Shown here piece by piece: positions 51,846 through 62,828 of a stretch of 64,000 nt of DNA; positions within the stretch are counted from its first letter, which is position 1, and each line of letters begins with the position of its first letter. The DNA is taken from NCBI RefSeq assembly GCF_002209565.1, contig NZ_NJIH01000011.1, positions 124,001 to 188,000 on the forward strand, in the 5' to 3' direction. The notes under the pieces were generated by a model, which searched no databases, had not been told where the DNA came from, and saw only the letters and a program-made list of their open reading frames with translations. Position numbers and translations under genes: made by a program. Source of the stretch: Candidimonas nitroreducens (lineage in GTDB: Bacteria; Pseudomonadota; Gammaproteobacteria; Burkholderiales; Burkholderiaceae_B).

Positions 51846-52294
51846 GGGGTGTTCTCCTCGTGGGGCAGCAGGGCGGCGATCACGCGCCGGCCTTCGGCCA
51901 TTAGTATGTTGTAGGTGCGGGCGGCCGCCTGGGTGCTCATGGTTTCCACGCCTATGCCCAGGCGGATGAGTTCGCGGGTGACGTGTTGCGGTAGGAATTG
52001 CTGCTTCAGGCCGGTGCCCACCAGCACCACCTCGGGGGCGTCGGGCGGCTTGGCGGGGGCGGTGCCGGCGTCCAGGAAGTCGAGCGGGTCGGCGGTGGCG
52101 GCGCCGAGGCCGGCCGCCAGGCGCAGTTGCTCGGCGGTGATGTCTGCGGTGGTCTTGACTTCCCAGGCGCGGATGTCGCCTTGCGGCCCGAAATAAACGG
52201 CGTGCTCGTAGGAAACCTGGTTGATTTCGATGTAGTCGCGCCCGTAGGCGGTTACCGTGTTGAGTGCGGGATTCGATTCGGTCTGCAGTTGCAC
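51842..52294 (-). CDS. Mth938-like domain protein (DUF498/DUF598)
   Basis: A 150-residue Mth938-fold protein. GTG 52294 is chosen because AGGGAG lies 7-12 bases upstream; the longer frame starting at 52330 has no such site. Blocks VTAYGRDYIEINQVSYEHAVYF, RAWEV, and VVLVGTGLKQQFLPQHVTRELIRLGIGVETMSTQAAARTYNILMAEGRRVIAALLP are family-typical. Homologues include the NDUFAF3/AAMDC group; the bacterial role is not established. It is translationally coupled to bcp. Confidence 0.85.
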   Translation of the reverse strand: MQLQTESNPALNTVTAYGRDYIEINQVSYEHAVYFGPQGDIRAWEVKTTADITAEQLRLAAGLGAATADPLDFLDAGTAPAKPPDAPEVVLVGTGLKQQFLPQHVTRELIRLGIGVETMSTQAAARTYNILMAEGRRVIAALLPHEENTP

Positions 52295-52599
52295 AAAAAT
52301 GCTCCCTGATTCATTCCGATGATAGCGCAATTGACCGGACGTTCCGTTGACGATATTCCCGGTTTTGCAGTTTTTTCGTATGGATTAAACTATCTGGCCG
52401 CGTTCGGGACGCGTGGCCCGGGGCGCACGCCCGTGACGGCCGGTTCGCAGCGCACAATCGGGAAAGCAGCCCAGGCCTGCGCGCTTCCTCCAGGCGGCCT
52501 GTCTGCGGCTCGCTTGCTCGCGGCCTGCGCTTAGGCTAGATTAGTACTTTTGCTGCGCTGCACACATCGAGCCCGCACGTTCATCCCCTAGGACTTCTC
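52295..52599. promoter_or_regulatory. Divergent intergenic region, Mth938-like/bcp versus aminotransferase operon
   Basis: 305 bases. A T-rich segment (near 52361-52395, containing TTTTTTCGTA and TTAAACTATC) is a possible promoter. No operator or riboswitch was recognised; in particular I see no threonine/isoleucine attenuator peptide. Confidence 0.4.
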
Positions 52600-53787
52600 A
52601 TGACGAACTTTCCCCGTATCGAGCGTTTACCGCCCTATGTCTTCAACATTACCGGCGAGCTGAAAATGGCGGCGCGGCGGCGGGGCGAGGACATCATCGA
52701 TATGTCGATGGGCAATCCGGACGGGCCGACTCCCAAGCACATCGTCGACAAGCTGGTCGAGGTGGCCAGCCGCCCCGATACTCACGGTTATTCGGTTTCC
52801 AAGGGCATACCGCGGCTGCGCAAGGCGATTTCCGGCTGGTACGAGCGCCGTTACGGCGTACAGATCGACCCCGATTCCGAGGCCATCGTCACCATAGGTT
52901 CCAAGGAAGGCCTGGCGCACCTGATGCTGGCCACGCTCGACCGCGGCGACACGGTGCTGGTGCCCAATCCCAGCTACCCCATACATATCTACGGCGCGGT
53001 CATCGCCGGCGCCAACATCCGCTCGGTGCCCATGACGCCCGGCACCGACTTCTTCGAAGAAATCGAGCGCGCGGTGCGGGAAAGCATACCCAAGCCGAAG
53101 ATGATGATTCTGGGCTTTCCCAGCAACCCCACCGCGCAGTGCGTCGACCTGTCTTTCTTCGAGCGGGTGGTGGCGCTGGCGCGCGAGCACGGCATCCTGG
53201 TGGTGCATGACCTGGCGTACGCGGACATCACCTTCGACGGCTACGTGGCGCCGTCCATCATGCAGGTCGAAGGCGCGCGCGACGTGGCGGTGGAATTCTT
53301 CACCATGAGCAAGAGCTACAACATGGCCGGCTGGCGCGTCGGCTTCATGGTGGGCAATCGCGAGCTGGTCAATGCGCTGGCGCGTATAAAAAGCTACCAC
53401 GACTACGGCACTTTCACGCCCATCCAGGTGGCCTCGATCGCCGCGTTGGAAGGCCCGCAGGACTGTGTGGCGCGGGTGGTCGAGCAGTACCGCAACCGGC
53501 GCGACGTGCTGGCCAAGGGCCTGCACGAGGCGGGCTGGGAAGTGGACATCCCCAAGGCCTCGATGTACATCTGGGCGCGCATCCCCGAGTTCTACCAGAG
53601 CATGGGCTCGCTGGAATTCTCCAAGCGCGTGCTGGCCGACGCCAAGGTGGCGGTGTCGCCGGGCATAGGCTTCGGCGATTACGGCGACGGCTACGTGCGC
53701 TTCGCCCTCATCGAAAACGAGCAGCGCACGCGCCAGGCGGTTCGCGGCATCAAGGAAATGTTTCGCAAGGACGGCCTGAGCAAATGA
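52600..53787 (+). CDS. Class I/II PLP-dependent aminotransferase, AlaC-like
   Basis: A 395-residue fold-type I aminotransferase. Family blocks include the N-terminal [56 protein letters not shown], and the PLP region [15 protein letters not shown] with the Schiff-base lysine in [15 protein letters not shown]. It resembles glutamate-pyruvate transaminase AlaC. In Betaproteobacteria this gene is regularly placed before hom and thrC. Here its stop overlaps the hom start by four bases (ATGA), which ties it to the aspartate/threonine pathway. Exact substrate not determined. Confidence 0.88.
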   Translation: MTNFPRIERLPPYVFNITGELKMAARRRGEDIIDMSMGNPDGPTPKHIVDKLVEVASRPDTHGYSVSKGIPRLRKAISGWYERRYGVQIDPDSEAIVTIGSKEGLAHLMLATLDRGDTVLVPNPSYPIHIYGAVIAGANIRSVPMTPGTDFFEEIERAVRESIPKPKMMILGFPSNPTAQCVDLSFFERVVALAREHGILVVHDLAYADITFDGYVAPSIMQVEGARDVAVEFFTMSKSYNMAGWRVGFMVGNRELVNALARIKSYHDYGTFTPIQVASIAALEGPQDCVARVVEQYRNRRDVLAKGLHEAGWEVDIPKASMYIWARIPEFYQSMGSLEFSKRVLADAKVAVSPGIGFGDYGDGYVRFALIENEQRTRQAVRGIKEMFRKDGLSK

Positions 53788-55088
53788 AGCCCATCAAGGT
53801 AGGCCTGCTCGGACTGGGCGTGGTGGGCGGCGGCACCTGGAAGGTGCTGACGGCCAATGCCGAAGAAATCGCGCGCCGCGCCGGACGCCGCATCGAGGTC
53901 GCGGCCGCGGCCGTGCGCGACCTGGACAAGGCGCGCCACCTGGTGGGCGAGGGCGTGCGGCTGACGCGCGACGGCATGGACGTCGTGCGCGACCCCGAGA
54001 TCGACATTGTGGCCGAGCTCATCGGCGGCGACACGGTGGCGCGCGACTGGGTGCTGGAAGCCATCCGCCAGGGCAAGCATGTGGTCACGGCCAACAAGGC
54101 GCTGCTGGCCAAGCACGGCAACGAGATCTTCGCCGAGGCGCATCGCCGCGGCGTGATGGTCGCGTTCGAGGCGGCGGTGGCCGGCGGCATCCCCATCATC
54201 AAGGCCATGCGCGAGGGCCTCACCGCCAACCGCATCCAGTGGCTGGCCGGCATCATCAACGGCACTACCAATTTCATTTTGTCCGAGATGCGCGTGCGCG
54301 GCCTGTCGTTCGGCGAGGCGCTGGCCGATGCGCAGCGCCTGGGCTACGCCGAGGCCGACCCCACCTTCGACATCGAAGGGGTGGACGCGGCGCACAAGCT
54401 GACGCTGCTGGCCTCGCTGGCCTTCGGCATTCCGGTGCAGTTCGACAAGGCCTACGTGGAAGGCATTTCCGCCCTGGCGCAGGAAGACATCGCGCATGCC
54501 GAGCGCCTGGGCTATCGCATCAAGCTGCTGGGCATCACCAAGCGCCGTCCCGACGGTATCGAGCTGCGGGTGCACCCTACGCTGATTCCGACCGAGCGCC
54601 TGCTGGCCAATGTGGAAGGCGCCATGAACGCCGTGGTGGTGTGCGGCGACATGGTCGGCGCCACGCTGTACTACGGCCAGGGCGCCGGCGCGCTGCCCAC
54701 GGCTTCGTCGGTGGTGGCCGACCTGGTGGATGTCACGCGCCTGCAGGCGGCCGACCCCGAGCACCGCGTGCCGCTGCTGGCGTTCCAGCCCGATGCGCTG
54801 GCCGACACGCCCATTCTGCCCATGTCCGAGGTCGAATCTTCTTACTACCTGCGCCTGCGCGTGCACGACCAGCCAGGGGTCTTGGCCGACCTGGCGCGCA
54901 TCCTGGCCGATGGCGGTATTTCCATCGATTCGATGTTCCAGGAACCGCACGGCGAGCACGACGCCGACATCATCTTCCTGTCGCACCGGGCGCGCGAGGG
55001 CGCGGTCGACAAGGCGATCGCGCAGGTGCAGTCCCTGCCGTTCGTGAAATCGCCGGTTACGCGCCTGCGCGTGGAGCACCTGTCATGA
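53784..55088 (+). CDS. hom: Homoserine dehydrogenase
   Basis: A 434-residue enzyme reducing aspartate semialdehyde to homoserine. The N-terminal NAD(P) motif is [17 protein letters not shown] (6-22). The catalytic domain includes [42 protein letters not shown] and [21 protein letters not shown] with the conserved lysine. A C-terminal ACT domain (about 352-425: [33 protein letters not shown]) predicts feedback regulation by threonine. It overlaps both neighbours by four bases, so aminotransferase, hom and thrC form one coupled operon. Confidence 0.97.
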   Translation: MKPIKVGLLGLGVVGGGTWKVLTANAEEIARRAGRRIEVAAAAVRDLDKARHLVGEGVRLTRDGMDVVRDPEIDIVAELIGGDTVARDWVLEAIRQGKHVVTANKALLAKHGNEIFAEAHRRGVMVAFEAAVAGGIPIIKAMREGLTANRIQWLAGIINGTTNFILSEMRVRGLSFGEALADAQRLGYAEADPTFDIEGVDAAHKLTLLASLAFGIPVQFDKAYVEGISALAQEDIAHAERLGYRIKLLGITKRRPDGIELRVHPTLIPTERLLANVEGAMNAVVVCGDMVGATLYYGQGAGALPTASSVVADLVDVTRLQAADPEHRVPLLAFQPDALADTPILPMSEVESSYYLRLRVHDQPGVLADLARILADGGISIDSMFQEPHGEHDADIIFLSHRAREGAVDKAIAQVQSLPFVKSPVTRLRVEHLS

Positions 55089-56497
55089 AATACCTGTCTA
55101 CCCGCGGCGGCATGAAGCCGCAAGCCTTCTGCGATATTTTGCTCGAGGGCCTGGCCCCCGACGGTGGGCTGACCATGCCCGAATTCCTGCCCAAGGTCAG
55201 CGCCGATACGCTGGAGTCCTGGCGCGGCCTGAGCTACGCCACGCTGGCCACCGAGGTGCTGGGCTATTTCATTACCGATATTTCCAAGGGCGACCTGAAC
55301 AAGCTCACGCGCGCGGCCTATACCAAAGACATCTTCTCCACCGAAGACATTGTGCCGCTCAAGCCCTTGTCCCGCGACCTGACGCTGCTGGGCCTGTCCG
55401 AGGGGCCGACGCTGGCGTTCAAGGACATGGCCATGCAGTTCCTGGGCCAGGTCTTCGAGTACGTGCTGGGCAAGCGGCGCACCTCCATCACCATACTGGG
55501 CGCCACCTCCGGCGATACCGGCTCGGCGGCCGAATACGCCTTGCGCGGCAAGCGCGGGGTCTCGGTGTACATGCTGTCGCCGTATGGCCGTATGAGCGAT
55601 TTCCAGCGCGCCCAGATGTACACCCTGCAAGACGAGAACATCCACAACCTGGCCATCCGCGGCGTGTTCGACGAATGCCAGGACATCGTCAAGGCGCTGT
55701 CGTCCGACCTGGAGTTCAAGGCGGCGCATCGGGTAGGCGCCGTCAATTCCATCAACTGGGCGCGCATCGCCGCGCAGGTGGTGTACTACTTCTGGGGCTG
55801 GCTGCGCAGCACGCGCAAGGCCGGCGAAGTGGTCTCGTTCGCCGTGCCCTCGGGCAATTTCGGCAACATCCTGTCGGGCCACATTGCGCGCGAAATGGGC
55901 CTGCCCATACGCAAGCTGGTGCTGGCCACCAACGAGAACAATGTGCTCGAAGAGTTCTTCCGCACCGGCGTGTACCGCCCGCGTTCGGCCGAGCAGACGC
56001 ACGCCACCTCCAGCCCGTCCATGGACATTTCGCGCGCCTCGAACTTCGAGCGCTTCGTCTACGACCTGGTAGGGCGCGACCCGGCGCGCGTGCGCGAGCT
56101 GTGGCAGCAATTGGCCGATAAGGGCGAGTTCGACCTGAGCGCGCTGCGCAGTAGCTTCGAGCAGCGCTATGGTTTCGTCAGCGGCGTCAGCACGCATGCC
56201 GACCGGCTGCAGACCATACGCGACGTGCACCGCGACAGCGGCGTGCTGATCGACCCGCACACGGCCGACGGCGTCAAGGTGGCGGCCGCGCACGTCGAGC
56301 CCGGCATTCCCATGCTGGTGCTGGAAACCGCGCTGCCGGCCAAGTTCGGCGCCACCATCGAAGAGGCTATCGGCGAGTCCGCGCCCATCCCCGCCAAGCT
56401 GCAGGGCCTGGCCGATCTGCCGCAGCGTGTCGAGGTCATGGACTGCGATGCCCAGTTAGTGCGGGAATATATCCAGAGCCATTCCGCCACCGCATAG
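55085..56497 (+). CDS. thrC: Threonine synthase
   Basis: A 470-residue PLP enzyme converting phosphohomoserine to threonine. It starts [33 protein letters not shown] at 55085, overlapping the hom stop. The PLP lysine lies in PTLAFKDMAMQFLG, with the phosphate-binding ATSGDTGSAAEYAL block next. NSINWARIAAQVVYYFW and PSGNFGNILSG are typical of the long (fungal/proteobacterial) class. No thrB gene is present in this operon, so homoserine kinase is encoded elsewhere, as is usual in this lineage. Confidence 0.97.
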   Translation: MKYLSTRGGMKPQAFCDILLEGLAPDGGLTMPEFLPKVSADTLESWRGLSYATLATEVLGYFITDISKGDLNKLTRAAYTKDIFSTEDIVPLKPLSRDLTLLGLSEGPTLAFKDMAMQFLGQVFEYVLGKRRTSITILGATSGDTGSAAEYALRGKRGVSVYMLSPYGRMSDFQRAQMYTLQDENIHNLAIRGVFDECQDIVKALSSDLEFKAAHRVGAVNSINWARIAAQVVYYFWGWLRSTRKAGEVVSFAVPSGNFGNILSGHIAREMGLPIRKLVLATNENNVLEEFFRTGVYRPRSAEQTHATSSPSMDISRASNFERFVYDLVGRDPARVRELWQQLADKGEFDLSALRSSFEQRYGFVSGVSTHADRLQTIRDVHRDSGVLIDPHTADGVKVAAAHVEPGIPMLVLETALPAKFGATIEEAIGESAPIPAKLQGLADLPQRVEVMDCDAQLVREYIQSHSATA

Positions 56498-56659
56498 GGC
56501 CGGCGAGACGGGGTGCGGCCCCGGCGGGGGCGCGCAAGCCTGCGCATTCACCGCGCAGCTGCCACGCATCCGCCGTGCAGCCACGGTGCAATGGCGCCGT
56601 ATTGCTCGCGGATGCGGCGCCGGCTCGGATCCGCGTGCCGGCGCGGCGCCGGCCGCTAT

Positions 56660-57085
56660 TCAGAAATACCGGTAGGTCTTCAAGTGCAGGCTGGTCTCGC
56701 TGCTGCTGATGCCGCGTATCAGGCGGATGCGTTCCAGCACTTCCGACATTTCCGCCAGATTGGCGGCGCGCAGCTCGGCCAGCAAGTCCCAGCGGCCGTT
56801 GGTGTCGTGCAGCGCCGCCACGCCGGGCTCGCCCAGCAGGCTGGCGATGACCACCCGGGTTTCATTGCCTTCTACCGCAATGCCCATCCAGGCGCGGATT
56901 TCCTGTGGCTCGGCATCGGGCCGCAGCCGCAGCGTGTAGCCCGCGATCACCCCCGCGGCCTCGAGCTTGGCGATACGGTTGTTGACCGTGCCGCGCGACA
57001 CCCCGAGTTTTTTTGCCAAGGTGGCTACGCTGCTGCGTGCATTGCTGCGCAGCAGTGATATCAATGCCTGGTCTGTAGCGTCCAT
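56660..57085 (-). CDS. Lrp/AsnC family transcriptional regulator
   Basis: A 141-residue Lrp-type regulator from ATG 57085. HTH: DQALISLLRSNARSSVATLAKKLGVSRGTVNNRIAKLEAAGVI (residues 4-47). RAM/ligand domain: RAWMGIAVEGNETRVVIASLLGEPGVAALHDTNGRWDLLAELRAANLAEMSEVLERIRLIRGI. The same frame stays open upstream to ATG 57274 through a 16-copy octamer array, which would add 63 residues with a repeated FPISRFPD pattern. That longer start has no ribosome-binding site and I do not favour it. It is divergent from ornithine cyclodeaminase and arginase, so it probably regulates arginine/ornithine catabolism. Confidence 0.92.
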   Translation of the reverse strand: MDATDQALISLLRSNARSSVATLAKKLGVSRGTVNNRIAKLEAAGVIAGYTLRLRPDAEPQEIRAWMGIAVEGNETRVVIASLLGEPGVAALHDTNGRWDLLAELRAANLAEMSEVLERIRLIRGISSSETSLHLKTYRYF

Positions 57086-57524
57086 GAGCGGCCTGGGCTT
57101 GAAAGCGTGGTTGGATGATTGGAAATTGGGAAATTGGGAAATTGGGAAATTGGGAAATTGGGAAATCGGAAAATCGGGAAATCGGGAAATCGGGAAATCG
57201 GGAAATCGGGAAATCGGGAAATCGGGAAATCGGGAAATCGGGAAATCCAGGCAGCTCAAATTATGCACTGCCATTTCGATATTATTTTATGACGAAAATC
57301 ATAATTTAATAGCATATTCTGCACAATAGTGACGATTTACATTGTCACGCGGCGGATCCAAACTAAGTGGGAATCAAGGGAAGTGCCGGCCGATCCGGCC
57401 CGGCTTCCCGGCGTCCGGCTTGCCCAGCCCCGTGGGCCGAGGGTAGAAGGCGCCAAGAGCCTGTATGCCACCAAGTTCCCATATGCCATTTAGGCTCCAT
57501 TCATTCCATTTCAAGGAGACCGCC
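57086..57524. promoter_or_regulatory. Divergent regulator/ocd intergenic region with octamer array
   Basis: 439 bases between the Lrp-type gene and ocd. It contains the 16-copy octamer array (57121-57248) and then an AT-rich block (about 57263-57350) that is the likely promoter zone. AAGGAG at 57513-57518 is the ocd ribosome-binding site. Confidence 0.6.
57121..57248. repeat. Octamer tandem array, 16 copies (GGAAATTG/GGAAATCG)
   Basis: 16 contiguous 8-bp units: five GGAAATTG, then ten GGAAATCG (one reads GAAAATCG), then GGAAATCC. It starts 36 bases upstream of the Lrp-type start codon (57085). The near-perfect identity and the split into two homogeneous blocks suggest recent slippage expansion. 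Confidence 0.95.
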
Positions 57525-58616
57525 ATGAGACACACTGGATCCAGCTCCCCATTGCAAACCCTGTTCCTGGACAGTGGCGACATTGCCGCCATGGTGCGTC
57601 GCAAGGGCCTGGACGCCTGCTTCGAAGGCCTGGAGGCGGCACTGCGTGCCGATTTCTTGCGCTGGAACGAGTTCGACAAGTCGGCGCGGGTTGCGCGCTA
57701 CGGCCCGCAGGGCGTGATCGAGCTGATGCCGATCGCCGATGCGTCTACCTACGGCTTCAAGTATGTCAACGGGCATCCGGGCAATACGCGCCTGGGCCTG
57801 CCCACCGTCAGCGCCTGCGGCGTGCTGGCATCCATGCGCACCGGCGTGCCCGAACTGCTCAGCGAGCTGACGCTGACCACGGCCTTGCGCACCGCCGCCA
57901 CCTCAGCCATGGCGGCGCGCATCCTGGCGCGCCCCGGCTCGCGCAGCATGGCGCTGATCGGCAATGGCGCGCAGGCCGAATTCCAGGCCCAGGCCTTCCG
58001 CTCCTTGCTGGGCTTGCGCGAACTGCGCCTGTACGACATCGACCCGGCCGCCACCGCCAAGCTGCAGCGCAATCTCGCGGGCAGCGGCCTGCGGCTGCAG
58101 GTCTGCGGCTCGGTGCGCGAGGCCGTGCGCGGCGCCGACATCGTCACCACCCTCACGGCCCACAATGGCCATGCCACGGTGCTGCGCGCCGACATGCTGG
58201 AACCCGGCATGCACGTCAACGCGGTGGGCGGCGACAGCCCCGGCAAGACCGAGCTGGAACCCGCTGCCCTGCGCCGCGGCCCGGTATTCGTGGAATTCGA
58301 GCCGCAGACCCGTGTCGAGGGCGAGCTGCAGCAACTGCCGCCGGACTTTCCGGCCACGGAATTATGGACGGTGCTGGCCGGCCTGGCGCCGGGCCGCGGC
58401 GATGCGCGCCAGATCACGCTGTTCGACTCGGTGGGATTTGCGTTGGAAGACTATTCGGCATTACGCTTTATGCGCGATCTGGCGCGTGAGCTGGGTGCGG
58501 GCCGGCCGGTACGGCTGGTGCCCGACATGGCGGATCCCAAGGATCTGTACTCCTGCCTGGCGCTGCCGGCGTCCGTGCAGGCGCCTGTAGCACCCCTGGA
58601 GGAATTGTTGCAATGA
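57525..58616 (+). CDS. Ornithine cyclodeaminase
   Basis: A 363-residue member of the ornithine cyclodeaminase/mu-crystallin family. It starts at ATG 57525 after CAAGGAGAC. Blocks: RYGPQGVIELMPIADASTYGFKYVNGHPGNTRLGLPTVSACGVLASMRTGVPELLSELTLTTALRTAATSAMAARILA, then the NAD-binding MALIGNGAQAEFQAQAF (about 143-159), and GADIVTTLTA. Together with the arginase encoded next (four-base overlap) it gives a direct arginine-ornithine-proline route releasing urea and ammonia. The divergent Lrp-type regulator probably senses one of these amino acids. Confidence 0.92.
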   Translation: MRHTGSSSPLQTLFLDSGDIAAMVRRKGLDACFEGLEAALRADFLRWNEFDKSARVARYGPQGVIELMPIADASTYGFKYVNGHPGNTRLGLPTVSACGVLASMRTGVPELLSELTLTTALRTAATSAMAARILARPGSRSMALIGNGAQAEFQAQAFRSLLGLRELRLYDIDPAATAKLQRNLAGSGLRLQVCGSVREAVRGADIVTTLTAHNGHATVLRADMLEPGMHVNAVGGDSPGKTELEPAALRRGPVFVEFEPQTRVEGELQQLPPDFPATELWTVLAGLAPGRGDARQITLFDSVGFALEDYSALRFMRDLARELGAGRPVRLVPDMADPKDLYSCLALPASVQAPVAPLEELLQ

Positions 58617-59548
58617 GCAGTGACCCACCCCGGATCAGCCTGATCGGCGTGCCCACCGATGTGGGCGCAAGCTGCCGCGGCGCCAGCATGGGGCCCGAGG
58701 CGCTGCGTGTGGCCGGGCTGGCGCAGGCACTGCAGCACCTGGGGGTGGAAGTTGTCGATTGCGGCAATGTCGGTGGCCCTGCCAACCCCTGCCTGCCTCC
58801 GGTGCATGGCTTTCGCCACCTGGCCGAGGTGGCGCAGTGGGCCCGGCTGGTGCACGCCGCCACATACGAGCAGCTCGTGGCCGGCAGGCTGCCGCTGCTG
58901 CTGGGCGGCGACCACAGCATGGCCATAGGTTCCATCAGCGCCGTGGCGCGCCACTGCCGCGCCAGCGGCCGGCCGCTGCGGGTGCTGTGGCTCGATGCCC
59001 ATGCCGACTTCAACACCGCGCAGCTTACTCCCAGCGGCAATATCCACGGCATGCCGGTGGCGTGTCTGTGCGGCTACGGCCCGGCGGAACTCACCGCGCT
59101 GGGCACCGATGCGCCGGTGCTCGAGCCCGGGCAGATCCGGCAGATCGGCATACGCAGCGTCGACGAGGGCGAGAAGCGCTTCGTGCACGACGTGGGCATC
59201 GAAGTCTTCGACATGCGCACCATAGACGAGGTCGGCATGCGCCAGGTCATGGAACTGGCCTTGGGCGGGCTGGGCCCAGATACGCATCTGCACGTCAGTT
59301 TCGATGTGGATTTTCTCGACCCGGACATCGCGCCGGGCGTGGGCACGCCGGTGCGCGGCGGCCCCAGTTACCGCGAGGCACAGCTGTGCATGGAAATGCT
59401 GTTCGATTCCGGCCGGCTGGGCTCGCTGGACGTGGTAGAGCTGAACCCGGCCCTGGACGTGCGCAACGAGACCGCGCGCCTGGCCGTGAGCCTGCTGGAA
59501 AGCCTGTTCGGCAAGACCACTTTGATGCGCAAGTCCGCGGAACGGTAG
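58613..59548 (+). CDS. rocF: Arginase
   Basis: A 311-residue ureohydrolase hydrolysing arginine to ornithine and urea. The dinuclear manganese ligands are visible in GGDHSMAIG (His, about residue 102), DAHADFNT (about 128-135, Asp-His-Asp) and [18 protein letters not shown] (about 229-246). The N-terminal [23 protein letters not shown] is typical of arginase rather than agmatinase, as is the [10 protein letters not shown] loop. It overlaps the ocd gene by four bases (ATGA). Confidence 0.93.
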   Translation: MSSDPPRISLIGVPTDVGASCRGASMGPEALRVAGLAQALQHLGVEVVDCGNVGGPANPCLPPVHGFRHLAEVAQWARLVHAATYEQLVAGRLPLLLGGDHSMAIGSISAVARHCRASGRPLRVLWLDAHADFNTAQLTPSGNIHGMPVACLCGYGPAELTALGTDAPVLEPGQIRQIGIRSVDEGEKRFVHDVGIEVFDMRTIDEVGMRQVMELALGGLGPDTHLHVSFDVDFLDPDIAPGVGTPVRGGPSYREAQLCMEMLFDSGRLGSLDVVELNPALDVRNETARLAVSLLESLFGKTTLMRKSAER

Positions 59549-59582
59549 GCCCGTTCCCATCTCTTCCCACAAGGAAAACATC

Positions 59583-61700
<2,118 letters not shown>

Positions 61701-61736
61701 TCAGGGCTAGCCTCAAGACCTGCTGGGCCTAGATGA

Positions 61737-61768
61737 AGGGCAGCCATTAAGCCCACGAGGGCTGCCCT
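61737..61768 (+). terminator. Stem-loop downstream of the EF-G gene
   Basis: A 9-bp perfect stem AGGGCAGCC / GGCTGCCCT with a 14-base loop, 37 bases after the stop. No U-tract, so termination efficiency is uncertain. A short GTAAGTAAGTAAG repeat follows near 61818-61830. Confidence 0.5.
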
Positions 61769-61908
61769 CACCGGTTTGCGCCATTAGTTGTCGCACAGCT
61801 GCATGGGCAATAACAATAAGTAAGTAAGTAAGGCGTAAAACTTCTGTTGACTCAGCTCGGGTGTTTACTTCGCGAGAGCGAGGGTTGCTCCGGAATTTTT
61901 GAGCGCAC

Positions 61909-62700
61909 CTAAAGCGGGATGCGACTGCCCTGATGGGTTGGAGCCAGCCGCTTCACCAGTTCGGTACTAGCGCTTTGCAGCACTTTTACCAAAAAACTCG
62001 AACGCTGTGATGTGATACGTGGCGCGATGGCGGCGATACTGAACGCAGCGATCGCGGGCCCTCCGGACAAGCATATGGGGTAGCCGATAGCGCGAACACC
62101 TGTGACGACGGGCACGTCCATCATTGAATAGCCATGCCTACGCGTAACAGCCACGGTTTTCCGTATGGACTCGTCTGTAAATCCGGGAAAGCGGGCGATG
62201 CGATCCGTATTGGCATCCATGGCTGCGTCCATCTCCGTATCCGACAACGTGGACAAAATGGCCATGCCACCTGCACCGATACCCAAAGGTCGCCGCGTCC
62301 CGACATCAACCACGAATGTCTTGATCGGATAATGGCCTGCTCTACGATCGGCACAGATTGCCTCTACGCCAACACGTACCATTAGAAATACTGTGTCTCC
62401 GGTTTCATCGGCAATGGCAGTTAGTAAAGATGCAGCCGTGTCCCGCAAATCACCCTGTTCGGATCCCATCAGCCCGAGATAGAACGAGAGAGGGCCAAGG
62501 TGATAGCGTTTGTCGTCCTCGGTTTGCATCAACATTTGCTCCGCCACCAGGCATTTAAGCAAGCGATGTGCCGTCGATCTGTCTAAGCCCGTGCTGGATA
62601 TCAAGTCAACAAGCTTGGGCCCTTCCCGATTGCGAGACGCTACATCGCGCAATAGGGCGATCCCACGTTCCAGGGATTGTGTGCCTGATCTCTCAGTCAT
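61909..62700 (-). CDS. IclR family transcriptional regulator
   Basis: A 263-residue IclR regulator with HTH LVDLISSTGLDRSTAHRLLKCLVAEQML and effector domain GHYPIKTFVVDVGTRRPLGIGAGGMAILS, ending VRAIGYPICLSGGPAIAAFSIAAIAPRIT. The ATG at 62700 follows AGGAAA on the minus strand. It is divergent from the MmgE/PrpD gene across 128 bases containing a perfect 9-bp inverted repeat with one arm near each gene. It probably controls that gene and the catabolic operon continuing past the window. Base composition is lower in GC than that of the EF-G gene. Confidence 0.92.
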   Translation of the reverse strand: MTERSGTQSLERGIALLRDVASRNREGPKLVDLISSTGLDRSTAHRLLKCLVAEQMLMQTEDDKRYHLGPLSFYLGLMGSEQGDLRDTAASLLTAIADETGDTVFLMVRVGVEAICADRRAGHYPIKTFVVDVGTRRPLGIGAGGMAILSTLSDTEMDAAMDANTDRIARFPGFTDESIRKTVAVTRRHGYSMMDVPVVTGVRAIGYPICLSGGPAIAAFSIAAIAPRITSQRSSFLVKVLQSASTELVKRLAPTHQGSRIPL

Positions 62701-62714
62701 AAGTTTCCTAATTT

Positions 62715-62723
62715 CTTACATAG
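62715..62723 (+). promoter_or_regulatory. Candidate IclR operator arm, left (CTTACATAG)
   Basis: CTTACATAG, the exact reverse complement of 62804-62812. It is located 15 bases upstream of the IclR start codon. Confidence 0.5.
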
Positions 62724-62803
62724 CAAGATTAAATTGTAGATCATCTAATTTAATAAGATCAAAATTCGGTCTGTACTTGGAATATCAATAAATAGATATC
62801 TCA

Positions 62804-62812
62804 CTATGTAAG
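62804..62812 (-). promoter_or_regulatory. Candidate IclR operator arm, right (CTATGTAAG)
   Basis: CTATGTAAG, 17-25 bases upstream of the MmgE/PrpD start codon. The intervening region is AT-rich with short palindromes (GATC...GATC near 62740-62760). Confidence 0.5.
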
Positions 62813-62828
62813 ATTATGGAGAATTAAT

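Noticed and set aside
54239-56497. 752-residue plus-strand frame running from within hom into thrC
   Set aside because: Its first part is an out-of-frame reading of hom; only the portion from 55085 is real, as threonine synthase.
57121-57248. Possible CRISPR or iteron origin
   Set aside because: Eight-base contiguous units without spacers and no replication gene nearby; best read as a slippage-prone repeat.
57086-57274. N-terminal extension of the Lrp-type regulator from ATG 57274
   Set aside because: It encodes an FPISRFPD repeat unlike any Lrp protein and has no ribosome-binding site; the ATG at 57085 gives the normal family length. Kept only as a hypothesis in the phase-variation finding.
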